DNA of 64,000 nt from an uncultured Planktomarina sp. (GTDB lineage Bacteria > Pseudomonadota > Alphaproteobacteria > Rhodobacterales > Rhodobacteraceae). This document shows positions 44,854-53,290 of the stretch, one piece after another (the stretch's first letter is position 1; the number at the start of each line of letters is the position of its first letter). The stretch lies in the NCBI GenBank assembly GCA_943788425.1, contig CALSQF010000006.1:487606-551605 (forward strand). The letters are read 5' to 3'. The notes beneath the pieces are model-generated. The model was not told the origin of the DNA. It searched no databases and worked only from the letters and a program-made list of their open reading frames with translations. The position numbers were made by a program, and so were the translations under genes.

Positions 44854-45807
44854 TCATCGCCTTTGGTGAAAAATAAAGCCGATGAAGTTTAAGAGCAATT
44901 GCGCCGCAAGAATTTGCGTGCTGTCCGTTGGGTCATAGGCAGGTGCCACTTCAACCAGATCAATCCCGGCGACTTGTCCGCGCTGGGCCAGGCCCTGCAA
45001 GATTTCCAAGACGTCGTAATACAGAAAACCGCCATGGCTTGGCGTGCCGGTGCCCGGAGCGATGGAGGGGCAGAAAGCGTCGATATCTATAGTGACATAG
45101 TAGCGCGCTCCGGCGGGGATTCGCTCCAGCACAGCCTCTAGCCCTAATGTGCGGACTTGTCGTACTGAGAGGATATCAGATCCGCGGGCTCGGGCGTCAT
45201 CATAGCCTTCTTTCGCAGTGGAGCTGACGTTGCGAATGCCCAGTTGCGTCATGCCGCTGACCCATGGTTTTTCAATGGCTCGGCGCATGGGATTGCCATG
45301 GCCCGCAGTGACCCCATGACGGCTGTCCACAAAATCTAAATGAGCGTCAATCTGTATCACATGTACCGGTTCTTGCTCGGAAAAGGCGTTGATGCAGGGG
45401 ATATTGATGGAATGATCGCCGCCCACCACAACTGGCAGCGCGCCTGCGGCCAAAATCTTACGCACGCCAAATTCAATGTTGGCATGGCTTTCGTCGGTTT
45501 TCGTATGGATGATATCGGCATCACCCAAATCAACGATCCGCACATCGCTTGCCAGATATGTGGCGTCATCTTCGTGGTCATAGGCACCGGCATGTCCGAA
45601 AGAAAACAGAGTTGAGGCTTCGCGGACCGCACGCGGGCCAAAGCGCGCACCAGGTCGCCATTGGGTGCCAAAATCAAAGGGAGCACCCAGAATCGCCACA
45701 TCAGCGTCGATCGCGTCCCAATCCGCCACATAGGGGCGTTTGCCAAAAGTGGAAATCCCAACAAAAGGCAAGTTCAGCCGCCCTGCTTCATAACCGTGAT
45801 CTGACAT
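44854..45807 (-). CDS. Ureohydrolase, agmatinase/guanidinobutyrase family
   Basis: A 317-residue arginase-fold enzyme that cleaves a guanidino compound to urea and an amine, using two Mn ions. Metal motifs are GGDHS, DAHLDF and DIDAFCP, with the usual GTGTPSHGG flanking text. The N-terminal PFDFGTQWRPGARFGPRAVRE is typical of agmatinases. The exact substrate (agmatine, guanidinobutyrate, guanidine or other) cannot be fixed by sequence. A GGAG ribosome binding site is upstream of ATG 45807. A folded element lies about 170 bases upstream, and its role is unknown. Confidence 0.88.
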   Translation of the reverse strand: MSDHGYEAGRLNLPFVGISTFGKRPYVADWDAIDADVAILGAPFDFGTQWRPGARFGPRAVREASTLFSFGHAGAYDHEDDATYLASDVRIVDLGDADIIHTKTDESHANIEFGVRKILAAGALPVVVGGDHSINIPCINAFSEQEPVHVIQIDAHLDFVDSRHGVTAGHGNPMRRAIEKPWVSGMTQLGIRNVSSTAKEGYDDARARGSDILSVRQVRTLGLEAVLERIPAGARYYVTIDIDAFCPSIAPGTGTPSHGGFLYYDVLEILQGLAQRGQVAGIDLVEVAPAYDPTDSTQILAAQLLLNFIGFIFHQRR

Positions 45808-45976
45808 AAAGGCTCCGTTTTGCTTTTACCGAATCAATGTTGTGCGATTGGGCTGAAAATGTCGATAAAAAATTAGAGCATTCAGAGCGAGCGCGCCTGC
45901 GGCGGGCGTAGGTGAGGGTGAGGGTGGCCGCAGACGCGTTCTATCCCAGTTTGTGGAGGGTTTGGCAGGCAGAGCG

Positions 45977-46050
45977 CACCTCATCCACCCCGGTGTGGGA
46001 ACTGTATGTTCTTGTCCCCTTCCAAAGGGGCCGCAGCAGGTGATGAGGTG
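45977..46050. other. Folded non-coding element, 12-bp stem with bulge
   Basis: CACCTCATC-C-ACC (45977-45989) pairs with GGT-GATGAGGTG (46039-46050). The inner part carries CCCCTT/AAGGGG (46016-46030). The outer flank has CTGCGG/CCGCAG in 45895-45932. It could be a small RNA or leader on either strand. The surrounding 45808-46453 has no gene that I can support. A weak hairpin AGGGC/GCCCT lies at 46090-46102. Confidence 0.5.
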
Positions 46051-46333
46051 AAGATCAGCTAGGACATGTGTCAGCTAGACTGGTGCCATAGGGCTTGGCC
46101 CTGTTTAATTCGTCTTACCTACCTTTGCCTCATTGCGTGCTACACTCCCACCGCTAAAGGAAGCATCCGAGCATGGAAATTGCGCGATAGTATACAAATT
46201 TATTCGAATGCGCTCAAAAATACCTGTTTAGATTGCATTGGCGGGTAATTTATTCACCTTTCTTTCATATTTCATTTCGCGAGACTGCGGGTGGACTGCG
46301 CTGCCGCTGCTTTGGGGCTGATCCAACCGAGTA

Positions 46334-46357
46334 TTTGGCCGTACAATTTGGGCCAAA
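46334..46357. promoter_or_regulatory. Inverted repeat TTTGGCC-N10-GGCCAAA
   Basis: Perfect 7-base arms lie about 100 bases upstream of the HTH-protein gene. This is a plausible operator, perhaps for autoregulation. No binding data exist here. Confidence 0.4.
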
Positions 46358-46453
46358 ACGCTCAAAACCATTGCAATGCCGTGGGAGTTGGAAAATATAA
46401 ATCCTGCATCTTATGCATGTATTTGATCATGATTTTCTATTTAGGCGCATTTT

Positions 46454-47242
46454 ATGACTGAATTTGGCAAGAATCTGCGGTGGCTCTGCTGTCTGAGGAA
46501 ATCTGTGTCCTTTGTTGCGCGCGAATTGGGAATCAACCGTCAGCAATTTGGTCGCTATGTTAACAACAAGTCCTATCCTAATACCCATCATTTGATCGCC
46601 ATTTTTGATTATTTCAATGTGCAAGCGGCGGATTTTGAAATGCCGCATAGCCAATTTTCTCAGAAATACCGCAATGTGGCGTTGCTCAAACACCGTCCTC
46701 CACAGCGGACATTGGAGTTTTCGCGGGATGCTTTTTTCCGCCAGCCACCGCGCGCTTTGGAAAGGTTTCGTGGAGATTACTTGATATATTTCAACACGAA
46801 GACTTGGCCAAATCACTATATGATTGCATTTTGTTGCGTGGTTTCGCGTGAAAATGCAACCTTTTTACGCCACATTATTCGTGGTCGCGAACCGCTTTTG
46901 GGCAATCGAATACTGTTCAAAGGTGGAGGGCAAGCGGCGAAGTTTGAACATAATGTATTTATTCAGTCTTATTCAAAACCTCTGGCCGTGCCGTTGGTCT
47001 CGGAGATTATTTCGGTTCGTGACTGGAAGCATACAGAGCTGCTCTCCAGCCGCATGATGTCGACTCATATTGATACAAATGAAATCCTATATAAAGCGCG
47101 CCTCTGGCGCCGTCTTGGAATTGGTACGGATCTGAGAGACGGGCTGAAAGCCAGCGGCTTGGTTCGAAAGAATTCACCGCGCGTCTCCACTGTGATTCGC
47201 GATATACTCGATGGGCCAGAATTTCAGGTCCACACGGTTTGA
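46454..47242 (+). CDS. Helix-turn-helix protein of unknown role
   Basis: A 262-residue protein. Residues about 1-65 look like an XRE/Cro-type helix-turn-helix (FGKNLRWLCCLRKSVSFVARELGINRQQFGRYVNNKSYPNTHHL). The rest has no family that I can name: a basic middle stretch (KHRPPQRTLEF) and then mixed alpha-beta text such as YLIYFNTKTWPNHYMIAFC. Such fused HTH plus unknown-domain proteins are frequent in Rhodobacteraceae, so it is probably a DNA-binding regulator. No ligand pocket or partner is evident. A perfect TTTGGCC inverted repeat lies upstream. ATG 46454 lacks a strong ribosome binding site. Confidence 0.7.
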   Translation: MTEFGKNLRWLCCLRKSVSFVARELGINRQQFGRYVNNKSYPNTHHLIAIFDYFNVQAADFEMPHSQFSQKYRNVALLKHRPPQRTLEFSRDAFFRQPPRALERFRGDYLIYFNTKTWPNHYMIAFCCVVSRENATFLRHIIRGREPLLGNRILFKGGGQAAKFEHNVFIQSYSKPLAVPLVSEIISVRDWKHTELLSSRMMSTHIDTNEILYKARLWRRLGIGTDLRDGLKASGLVRKNSPRVSTVIRDILDGPEFQVHTV

Positions 47243-47368
47243 GTATGAGATTGCGATATGATCGAAAGGCCCTGTGCGGCTCGTTGCGGAAAATTGGATT
47301 GAGAGGCAAAAATCTGCGATTTACCCCTTGTGATTTGCGTGGTGAGGGTCTAGCTAGCAGAAACTTGG

Positions 47369-47445
<77 letters not shown>

Positions 47446-47453
47446 ACAAAAAT

Positions 47454-47482
47454 AACGCTGGCTCAATGAGTTGGCGTTTTTT
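47454..47482 (+). terminator. Intrinsic terminator after tRNA-fMet
   Basis: AACGC and GCGTT arms around a 15-base loop are followed by a T run reaching 47482. The stem is only five bp, so it is a modest terminator. Confidence 0.6.
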
Positions 47483-47814
47483 GCGTTTTAGGACCTATTT
47501 GCATCACAGAATAATTGCCGCGTCCATTGCCGCTTTTAACATTCCCTGACGTCAGTCGAATTTCTGATCGAGGGAACAGCAAACTATAAAGCTTAATCTG
47601 CTGTGAATACTCCCGCACCAATCATAGCGAGAGCCTGTTTCCTGAGCTAAGCATTCCCAAGAGGTGTCGGCCATCTTGTTTCGGGGGTTACTGCGCCCAA
47701 TCCAAACAGATGAAACGTGCCAGGCTCACACCAGCCCCCCCAATCATAGGGCCTCGCGTCTCGGACCACGGGCCTTTAGTATTAGCCGTGTAGTTTCATT
47801 CGGAGGTAATTTTG

Positions 47815-47955
47815 TTCGGCAACTGCATTTCTATTCACGCACCAATTTCAAGCTGAACCGCGCCGCTGCTCTCGCTGAGTGGCGCCAATTATTGAGCGCA
47901 TAAATTCAGGCTGCGCCAGTAATCCGATGCGAGTTCTCATTCGTCTGACAACACC
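47815..47955 (+). mobile_element. Right-end remnant of the IS6-type element
   Basis: About 140 bases match the end of the transposase gene of the intact copy (FYSRTNFKLNRAAALAEWRQLLSA) plus the right terminal repeat TGACAACACC (47946-47955). Upstream similarity fades quickly. It ends 7 bases before the P450 stop codon, marking the left border of the island. No transposase activity is possible. Confidence 0.85.
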
Positions 47956-47962
47956 TTTCATT

Positions 47963-49138
47963 CTAATTTAACAGCACTGGTAGGTTGAGTGGCCCGCGAA
48001 AACCAAAACCGCGCCAGTTAACGGCGCTTGGTTTGGACAAGGACATATTTGGAAAGCGATCGAACAATATGGGCAACATGACCTGCGCTACCGCGCGGCG
48101 TGCAATGTGAGTTCCTTGGCAAAAATGTGGACCATTGCCAAAAGATTGATGTGGGTTCGTATTGCGATAAACGAAAAAGGACTCACCATCGTCAAACAGA
48201 TCCTCATCACGGTTGGCACTGGCCTGAATGGTCATGACCACATCTCCTTTTGGGATGAAACATCCCCTTATTTCGGTATCCTCAACGGCCAACCGCGATG
48301 AGGCAGAAATTGGCGCAACCCATCTAATGCCTTCTTCGAAAGCTTTGTCCCAATCCGCGTTGCGCTTCACCTCTCCCAATTGTTCTGGATTGGAGAGCAG
48401 TCCAAATAAAACGGTATTCAGGGCATCTCGGGGCTCGTTAATTCCGCCGCCAATAGCGATTTTCATATTGGCGTAAATTTGTGTTTTCTCAATTGGATCA
48501 TCTGCGTTGAGCATAACCGACAATGCGGAGTTGTTGGGTTTGGCGCGATGCCGGTCTCGAAGGCTGTCGAAAAGCCGATGCATTTCCTCATTGGCGCGAT
48601 CGGCTCGCTGGAACGGTTCATCCTTCCAGCCGAAATTTCCTGCACCATCAATCAAGGCCTGTGACCAGCGCTGCATTTGATCGTCTGTGGCCGCGTCGAT
48701 CCCAAGCACAATAGCAAGACCGCGGGCGGCGTAGGGGCCGGAGAGCGCAGAAAACAAATCAACCACCTCGCCGCGTGGCAGGCGGGCCACATATTCTTTG
48801 GCAATTTTTTCATATTCCGGAACCCATTCATCACGAATTACCTTGGGTGCGAAAGATGGTGCCATAGCCATACGTTCACGCAGGTGCTCTTGGCCATCTT
48901 TACGCATCAAGGTATGGGCCCAAAAGGCTCGCCTCATTGGTGTATTCGGATCGTTTGAGCTGAAAATTTCTGGGTTGTCTTTCACATATCTGGTGTCTAC
49001 GGCTTTTGTTATAAACGTGCGTCCGGCGTTTTTGACCTGCACAACGGGCGCCTCGCGCCGCAGACGCTTGTATATTGGAAATGGGTTATCATCCAATTGA
49101 GCCAAAGTAATTTCGGTATCTTCGGGCGCTTGTTTCAT
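47963..49138 (-). CDS. Cytochrome P450, possibly an aromatic O-demethylase type
   Basis: A 391-residue soluble P450. The heme motif SFGNGPHFCQGTHIARR holds the Cys ligand. ExxR is EGIR. The I-helix region reads GGGINEPRDALN, lacking the usual acid-Thr pair. The overall text (ITLAQLDDNPFPIYKRLRREAP at the start, GFRGPLNLPV at the end, and the INEP I-helix) reminds me of the guaiacol O-demethylase GcoA (CYP255). That resemblance is from memory. No GcoB-like reductase or ferredoxin is in the window, so its electron donor is unknown. The gene is the last on the minus-strand island. Confidence 0.82.
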   Translation of the reverse strand: MKQAPEDTEITLAQLDDNPFPIYKRLRREAPVVQVKNAGRTFITKAVDTRYVKDNPEIFSSNDPNTPMRRAFWAHTLMRKDGQEHLRERMAMAPSFAPKVIRDEWVPEYEKIAKEYVARLPRGEVVDLFSALSGPYAARGLAIVLGIDAATDDQMQRWSQALIDGAGNFGWKDEPFQRADRANEEMHRLFDSLRDRHRAKPNNSALSVMLNADDPIEKTQIYANMKIAIGGGINEPRDALNTVLFGLLSNPEQLGEVKRNADWDKAFEEGIRWVAPISASSRLAVEDTEIRGCFIPKGDVVMTIQASANRDEDLFDDGESFFVYRNTNPHQSFGNGPHFCQGTHIARRAVAQVMLPILFDRFPNMSLSKPSAVNWRGFGFRGPLNLPVLLN

Positions 49139-49283
49139 GGTGCTTTTTATCCATTCTCTCCGAGTAATCGCATGGCATTTTCCTTGAGTATGAGAGGGCG
49201 CAACGCCTATTTGAAGGGCGCCTCCGCGAAATCTTTGAGCCAGCGGTCAGGGGTAATGTTGGCTCTGAGCCATAGAAACTCCA

Positions 49284-49410
49284 CCTTCACTCACGTCTCA
49301 ATTTCAACCTGAACCGCAACGCTGCTCTCGCTGAGTGGCGTCAATTATTGAGCGCATAGATTCAGGGTGCATCAGCCATCCGATGTGAATTCGCATTCGT
49401 CTGATGCACC
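49284..49410 (+). mobile_element. Second right-end remnant of the IS6-type element
   Basis: About 127 bases resemble the transposase end (NFNLNRNAALAEWRQLLSA) and the right terminal repeat, now TGATGCACC. It lies between the P450 and flotillin genes and probably marks a past insertion. It shares the same inner break point as the other remnants, near CTCACG. Confidence 0.82.
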
Positions 49411-49483
49411 TTCAATAGCCGACAATGTTGAGGCCGACTTTTCTTACAGAGCGTCGAAACGGATCGAAAAAACCACAACCACG

Positions 49484-51010
49484 TCAGTCTGGCTTTTTCT
49501 TACCAAGTGTCTCGTCAAACGAGACGCCCATTTGATCGCCAATCTTTTGCAGCAGAGGATATTGTACCGCCATATCCATGATGGAGTCCATCGCGGTTGT
49601 CACCGGTGATTTTGGCCCAGTTTCGCCACCGCTGCCGCCTGACCCACCAAGCCCTGTCACATGATTGACGTTTATCGAATTGATCTTTTCTGCCGGCTTG
49701 ACCATTTCACTGATGATTTTCGGCATCGCTTCAAGGCGCGCTTTCTCAAGCTCCATTGCGACCAGAGTATCAGAGCGTGAGTTCTCAGCCTCAATATGTG
49801 CGCGGTTTGCATCTGCTTGAGCCAGCTTAACTACTTTTTCAGCTTCTGCTTCTTCGCGTCGTGCAGCGGCCTTGTCTTTGGCTGTCGCTTTATCACTGTC
49901 TGCCATGATTGCCGCGCGCGCAGCGGCAGTATTTGCGTCTGATTTAACAGAGATATCGGCAAGTTTCGCGCGACGTTCCGCTTCGGCCATGGCCCGCACA
50001 GTCGCGAGTGCCTCGGACGCTTTTACAGCTTCTGCACGGGCTGTGTCCGCCTCTGCTTGCGCGCGACTTTCTTCCTGAGACTTCGCGGAAATTGCAATCT
50101 CGCGATCTTGCTCGGCAATAGAGAGCGCTTGCTCCCGCTCTACTTCAGCCGCTTGGATTGAGCGTTCCATGTCAATCTTGGCTTCTGTCGCCGAGCGCTC
50201 GCTCTCGGCTTTACGTTTCGCAACTTCTGCGATCTGAGCGGCGGCGAGTGTTTCGATCTCTTGTTGCTGCGCGATCTCTGCACGGCGTTCTTCTAGATCA
50301 ATCTCAAGACGTTGACGCGAGGCTTGCATAGACGCGCGACGCACCGACACCTCGCTGTCTGCATCAATCTCTGCACGCTCCTTTTTGGATTTTGCAATGA
50401 CCTCTGCCAGTTTGCGCATTCCTACCGCGTTAAATGCATTGTTCTCGTCCAAAGATGAAAATGGTGTTTGATCGAGACCGGTCAAGGACACGCTATCGAG
50501 TTGCAGTCCGTAGCGCGCAAGCGTGTCTTTCAACCCTTCACGCACTTCACCAACAAACTGCGCGCGGTTCTCATGAAGCTCATCCATCGACATACGTGCC
50601 GCAACACAGCGCAAAGCATCGACCAGCATACCGTCGATCAAATTGCGCAGCTCATCTCGTTGAAACGTGCGCTTGCCAAGGGTTTGCGCCGCACGTGTGA
50701 TTGAATCCTCGTCAGGGATGACAGAGACGTAGAATTCCGCGCCAACATCGACACGTAAGCGATCTTGCGTGATCAAGGATGAATCTCCGCGTCGATCCAC
50801 ATCGAGGCGCAGAGTTTGCATATTCACGCGACTGATTTCGTGGAAATAGGGGATCGCAAGCACGCCGCCATCGATCACGACGCGACGCCCCCCTACGCCA
50901 GTCCGCAAAAGCGACACTTCGTTGTTGCCCCGCTCATACCACCAAGCAGCAAGTGCGATGATGATTGCCAAAAGAATGACTATGAGAATGATCCAGCCAA
51001 TGAGCCCCAT
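49484..51010 (-). CDS. Flotillin-like SPFH protein
   Basis: A 508-residue protein with one N-terminal membrane span (WIILIVILLAIIIALAAWW). An SPFH/band-7 domain (about 40-220, with RVNMQTLRLDVDRRGDSSLI and IDGMLVDALRCVAARMS) follows, then a long Ala/Glu/Lys-rich coiled coil with EA-type repeats (about 225-450). A glycine-rich hinge (GLGGSGGSGG) and short tail end it. Flotillins scaffold membrane microdomains. A strong GGGAGGGG site lies upstream of ATG 51010, only 12 bases from the SDR gene. Its placement between catabolic genes is unusual and its role there is unknown. Confidence 0.86.
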   Translation of the reverse strand: MGLIGWIILIVILLAIIIALAAWWYERGNNEVSLLRTGVGGRRVVIDGGVLAIPYFHEISRVNMQTLRLDVDRRGDSSLITQDRLRVDVGAEFYVSVIPDEDSITRAAQTLGKRTFQRDELRNLIDGMLVDALRCVAARMSMDELHENRAQFVGEVREGLKDTLARYGLQLDSVSLTGLDQTPFSSLDENNAFNAVGMRKLAEVIAKSKKERAEIDADSEVSVRRASMQASRQRLEIDLEERRAEIAQQQEIETLAAAQIAEVAKRKAESERSATEAKIDMERSIQAAEVEREQALSIAEQDREIAISAKSQEESRAQAEADTARAEAVKASEALATVRAMAEAERRAKLADISVKSDANTAAARAAIMADSDKATAKDKAAARREEAEAEKVVKLAQADANRAHIEAENSRSDTLVAMELEKARLEAMPKIISEMVKPAEKINSINVNHVTGLGGSGGSGGETGPKSPVTTAMDSIMDMAVQYPLLQKIGDQMGVSFDETLGKKKPD

Positions 51011-51022
51011 CTTTTCCCCTCC

Positions 51023-51811
51023 CTATAAACCGTGCGCGCGGCAGGTCAGATTTGACGCCATGCCACCGTCGGCCTGAATGTTGAAACCTCTGATCCACTG
51101 TGTCATGTCTGATACAAGGAACATAATCACAGGGGCAATATCTTCGGGTGTGCCGGGCCGATCCATCGTGTCACGGTCCTCTGTCGCACGCGCGCCGAGC
51201 GTTTGGATAAAGTCGGCTAGGATTGGCGTATCCACTGGCCCCGGGCTGACCGCGTTCATGCGAATGCCGCGATCGCGCCACGTCCAGCGGTTCTGCATGG
51301 TCCATGTGATCAGCAGCTCTTTGGAAAAGAAGTAGCTGCGACCGCCCTCAGATGACACTTTCCAGCGTTCGATAAACTCATCAAGATTGTGGTAATCCAG
51401 ATGCTCCGCCGCTTTGATCGCATCAACCGCATTCGGCCAGCCATGCCCTGCAAGCGAGGCGACATTCACGATGCTCGCTGCATCGGTTAGTTTCGGAATG
51501 AGTCCATGGGTGAGACGCTTCAGCCCCAGCCAGTTCACCAACAACAATCGATTGGCAGGCTGCGTTGGCGGAAGCCCCGCATTGTTTACCAACCCATCAA
51601 TGTCTTCTGGCAGCACATCAATCAGGGCATCAATGGTGCGCGGATCTGAGAGGTCCGCACGGTAGAACTCATCAACGTGATCGAAGCCCTTATTGATATC
51701 GACGCCCAAAACTTCGGCCCCTTGTTCGGACAGCAGGCGGGCCGTCTCAAGACCGATCCCTGAGGAACTGCCCGTCACCAAAATGCGTTTGCCTTTTACT
51801 ATATCTTTCAT
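51023..51811 (-). CDS. Short-chain dehydrogenase, CalA (coniferyl alcohol dehydrogenase)-like
   Basis: A 262-residue classical SDR. The NAD-binding motif is GSSSGIG, the catalytic Ser lies in VNVASLAGHG, and the Tyr-Lys pair is YFFSK. The text VTGSSSGIGLETARLLSEQGAEVLGVD, DIDGLVNNAG and RMNAVSPGPVDTPIL recalls coniferyl-alcohol dehydrogenase (CalA) and similar enzymes, which oxidise an alcohol to an aldehyde. Substrate is inferred. ATG 51811 lies just after the ALDH stop. TTG 51817 would overlap that stop, and no good ribosome binding site exists, so coupled translation is probable. Confidence 0.85.
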   Translation of the reverse strand: MKDIVKGKRILVTGSSSGIGLETARLLSEQGAEVLGVDINKGFDHVDEFYRADLSDPRTIDALIDVLPEDIDGLVNNAGLPPTQPANRLLLVNWLGLKRLTHGLIPKLTDAASIVNVASLAGHGWPNAVDAIKAAEHLDYHNLDEFIERWKVSSEGGRSYFFSKELLITWTMQNRWTWRDRGIRMNAVSPGPVDTPILADFIQTLGARATEDRDTMDRPGTPEDIAPVIMFLVSDMTQWIRGFNIQADGGMASNLTCRAHGL

Positions 51812-51813
51812 GT

Positions 51814-53280
51814 TCAAAACACCGGAGGATATTGTTTTTGGCCACGATCCAGCGTGATCCAGCGCGTTTCAGAGAAGCTTTCTTGCGACCATCGACCGCC
51901 ATAGCGTCCCAAGCCGCTGGCTTTGGTGCCGCCAAACGGTGCGTGGGCTTCGTCGTTGATAGGTGAGCAGTTGATATGGCACATGCCCGTTTCCAAATGC
52001 TGCGCGATGTCCATGGCGCGGTACTCATCGCGACTGATAATGCCCGCTGACAGACCATATTCCGTGTCGTTATTCATCGCGATCGCTTCGGCGTCGGTCT
52101 TGAACGTGGTGACCACAGCGACAGGGCCAAAGGTCTCATCGCGCCAAATGTCCATGTCGGAGGTGACATCGATAACAATCGTAGGCTCCACAAACTGTCC
52201 ATTGACCCCACCGCCAAGCACGATTTTGGCACCCTTCGCGACGGCATCATCAAGCTGGTGCTTCACGCGCTCCACTTGACGTTCGTTAATCAATGGGCCG
52301 ATCACATTGGCTTTGTCAGCGGTATTGCCCGTTTTCAGTTTAGACGCGCGCGCAACGAAGCCTTTCATAAACTCTTCATAGACCTTTTCTTGCACCAACA
52401 CCTTTTCAACGCTCATGCAGATTTGGCCCTGATGCATGAACGCGCCAAAGCTTGCAGAGGATGTCGCGCGCTCCATGTCTGCGTCTTCAAGGACGATAAG
52501 ACTGTCTTTGCCGCCAAGCTCGATACACGCCTTTTTTAGATGCGCCCCACATTTTGCAGCGATGCGCCGACCCACCGCAGCAGAACCAGTGAAGGCCACT
52601 CCTTTGACCTTAGGGTTATCGACCATCTCATCTCCGACCTCGGCCACATTATCACGCGAACAGGTGATGACGTTGAAAACACCGGGCGGCACGCCGGCTT
52701 CCTCCATGACTTCCGCAAAGAACAAACCGCCCAGGTAAGGCGTATCCTCAGAGGGTTTCAGCACAATCGTGTTACCCATCGCCATCGGCACTGAAAAGGG
52801 GCGCGTCGCCAAAATGCCCGGCATGTTCCAAGGCGTGATGATCGCGATCACGCCCATGGGCGTGCGCACGGCGTTGGAGACCTTGCCATATAGCGAGGGG
52901 AGTACTTCACCAATCGGCGTATAGCACGCGGCGGCGGCAGCTTTGAACATTTCTGGCATGACCTTGGTCTCATAGACCCCTTTGCCATACCATCCGCCAC
53001 CTTCGAACTGGGCAGCAGGGATATAATCACCCGCGCGGCGTTCGATGATCTCTGCGGCTTTAAGCATCAGATCAGCGCGCTCTTGAAACTTCAGCGCAGC
53101 CCAGGCTGGAAAGGCCGCTTGTGCCGCATCAATCGCGCGTTTTGTGTCGGCCCCCGTGGCGTCAGGAATGCGCGCCCAAAGCGCGCCGTCATTTGGGTTA
53201 ATGTCATCAAACTGGCGCGGCGTTTGATGCCACTGACCATCGATATAAATCCCTTTAATCGCGGGGGCGGAGGCGGTCAT
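51814..53280 (-). CDS. NAD(P)+-dependent aldehyde dehydrogenase
   Basis: A 488-residue ALDH. It has the Asn loop ITPWNMPG, the NAD motif FTGSAAVGRRI, the general-base motif ELGGK and the catalytic Cys in GQICMS. The C-terminal EAHAPFGGTKASGLGRYGG is present. It oxidises an aldehyde to a carboxylic acid and may act after the neighbouring alcohol dehydrogenase. The substrate class (aromatic versus aliphatic) cannot be fixed. I start at ATG 53280: the longer start at 53361 would overlap livF, and a GTG at 53289 is the alternative. It sits 10 bases after livF and immediately before the SDR gene, so all three are in one transcript. Confidence 0.9.
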   Translation of the reverse strand: MTASAPAIKGIYIDGQWHQTPRQFDDINPNDGALWARIPDATGADTKRAIDAAQAAFPAWAALKFQERADLMLKAAEIIERRAGDYIPAAQFEGGGWYGKGVYETKVMPEMFKAAAAACYTPIGEVLPSLYGKVSNAVRTPMGVIAIITPWNMPGILATRPFSVPMAMGNTIVLKPSEDTPYLGGLFFAEVMEEAGVPPGVFNVITCSRDNVAEVGDEMVDNPKVKGVAFTGSAAVGRRIAAKCGAHLKKACIELGGKDSLIVLEDADMERATSSASFGAFMHQGQICMSVEKVLVQEKVYEEFMKGFVARASKLKTGNTADKANVIGPLINERQVERVKHQLDDAVAKGAKIVLGGGVNGQFVEPTIVIDVTSDMDIWRDETFGPVAVVTTFKTDAEAIAMNNDTEYGLSAGIISRDEYRAMDIAQHLETGMCHINCSPINDEAHAPFGGTKASGLGRYGGRWSQESFSETRWITLDRGQKQYPPVF

Positions 53281-53290
53281 GTCTAACACA

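Noticed and set aside
49700-50350. Tandem DNA repeat or CRISPR-like array
   Set aside because: The repetitive look comes from the Ala/Glu-rich coiled coil of the flotillin-like protein; no regular repeat-spacer units exist.
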